This document shows, one piece after another, positions 6,031 through 6,178 of a stretch of 6,178 nucleotides of DNA. The stretch's first letter is position 1; the number at the start of each line of letters is the position of its first letter. The notes under the pieces were generated by a model. That model saw nothing but the letters and a program-made list of their open reading frames with translations. It was not told where the DNA came from and made no database searches. The position numbers and the translations under genes are program-made. Origin of the DNA: an uncultured Akkermansia sp. (GTDB taxonomy: Bacteria; Verrucomicrobiota; Verrucomicrobiia; Verrucomicrobiales; Akkermansiaceae); the NCBI GenBank assembly GCA_904502165.1, contig CAJGDB010000100.1:1-6178 (forward strand). The letters are read 5' to 3'.

Positions 6031-6178
6031 TTAAGCTTCGGGAGCAACGTTGACGCGGCGGCCTTCGCGATCGAAGAACACGCGGCCATCAACCAGGGAG
6101 AAAATCGTGTAATCGCGGCCCATGCCCACGCCCTTGCCGGGGTGGAACTTGGTGCCACGCTGGCGAACGATGATGTTG
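6031..6178 (-). CDS. rpmA: 50S ribosomal protein L27, C-terminal part (5' end beyond window)
   Basis: The last 48 codons and the TAA stop (6031-6033) are present; the start lies to the right of the window. L27 is a large-subunit ribosomal protein whose N-terminal tail approaches the peptidyl-transferase centre; that tail is not visible here. The family signature is clear: NIIVRQRGTKFHPG at the left of the visible fragment, then GVGMGRDYTIFSLVDGRVFF. The C-terminus DREGRRVNVAPEA is a common L27 ending. Full-length L27 is usually about 85-90 residues, so roughly 40 are missing. In most bacteria rpmA follows rplU (L21), which would lie outside the window. The strong terminator just downstream indicates that rpmA is the last gene of its transcript. 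Confidence 0.97.
   Translation of the reverse strand, partial: NIIVRQRGTKFHPGKGVGMGRDYTIFSLVDGRVFFDREGRRVNVAPEA

Overview
The window suggests a Gram-negative, moderately GC-rich bacterium. The RHS/YD protein, the form of ribosomal protein L27 and the absence of Shine-Dalgarno sequences would fit Verrucomicrobiota (an Akkermansia-like lineage). That assignment is an inference from overall look and was not tested by any search. All three recognisable genes lie on the minus strand, so the window reads right to left.

From the right edge: (1) 6031-6178 is the C-terminal part of rpmA (ribosomal protein L27), a housekeeping gene whose 5' end lies outside. (2) A near-perfect intrinsic terminator (5972-6010) closes the rpmA transcript. 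(3) A candidate sigma70-type promoter (5941-5969) begins two bases past the terminator U-tract. (4) 3682-5931 is a complete mrdA/pbpA-like gene for a class B penicillin-binding protein (PBP2), the transpeptidase of lateral-wall elongation. It has an unusual acidic N-terminal insert and a charged C-terminal tail. (5) 3160-3681 is a 522-base gap with no convincing protein gene but much inverted-repeat structure: a cluster of hairpins at 3426-3637, a compact hairpin followed by a T-run at 3299-3317, and a long GC-rich hairpin at 3201-3268 in front of the next gene. (6) 1-3159 is an open frame of 1053 codons that leaves the window without a stop: the N-terminal part of a large RHS/YD-repeat protein. 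This long frame has no stop within the window.

The first two genes are conserved core functions (translation and cell-wall elongation). The RHS protein is accessory in character. RHS/YD proteins form large beta-cage shells and often carry variable C-terminal toxin domains, but that part of this protein is not visible. No functional link between the RHS gene and mrdA can be read from the sequence. The terminator-like element and the wide structured gap suggest separate transcription.

The least explained part of the window is the structured gap at about 3420-3640, which could be an unannotated structured RNA. No tRNA, rRNA, CRISPR array, insertion sequence or phage gene was recognised.
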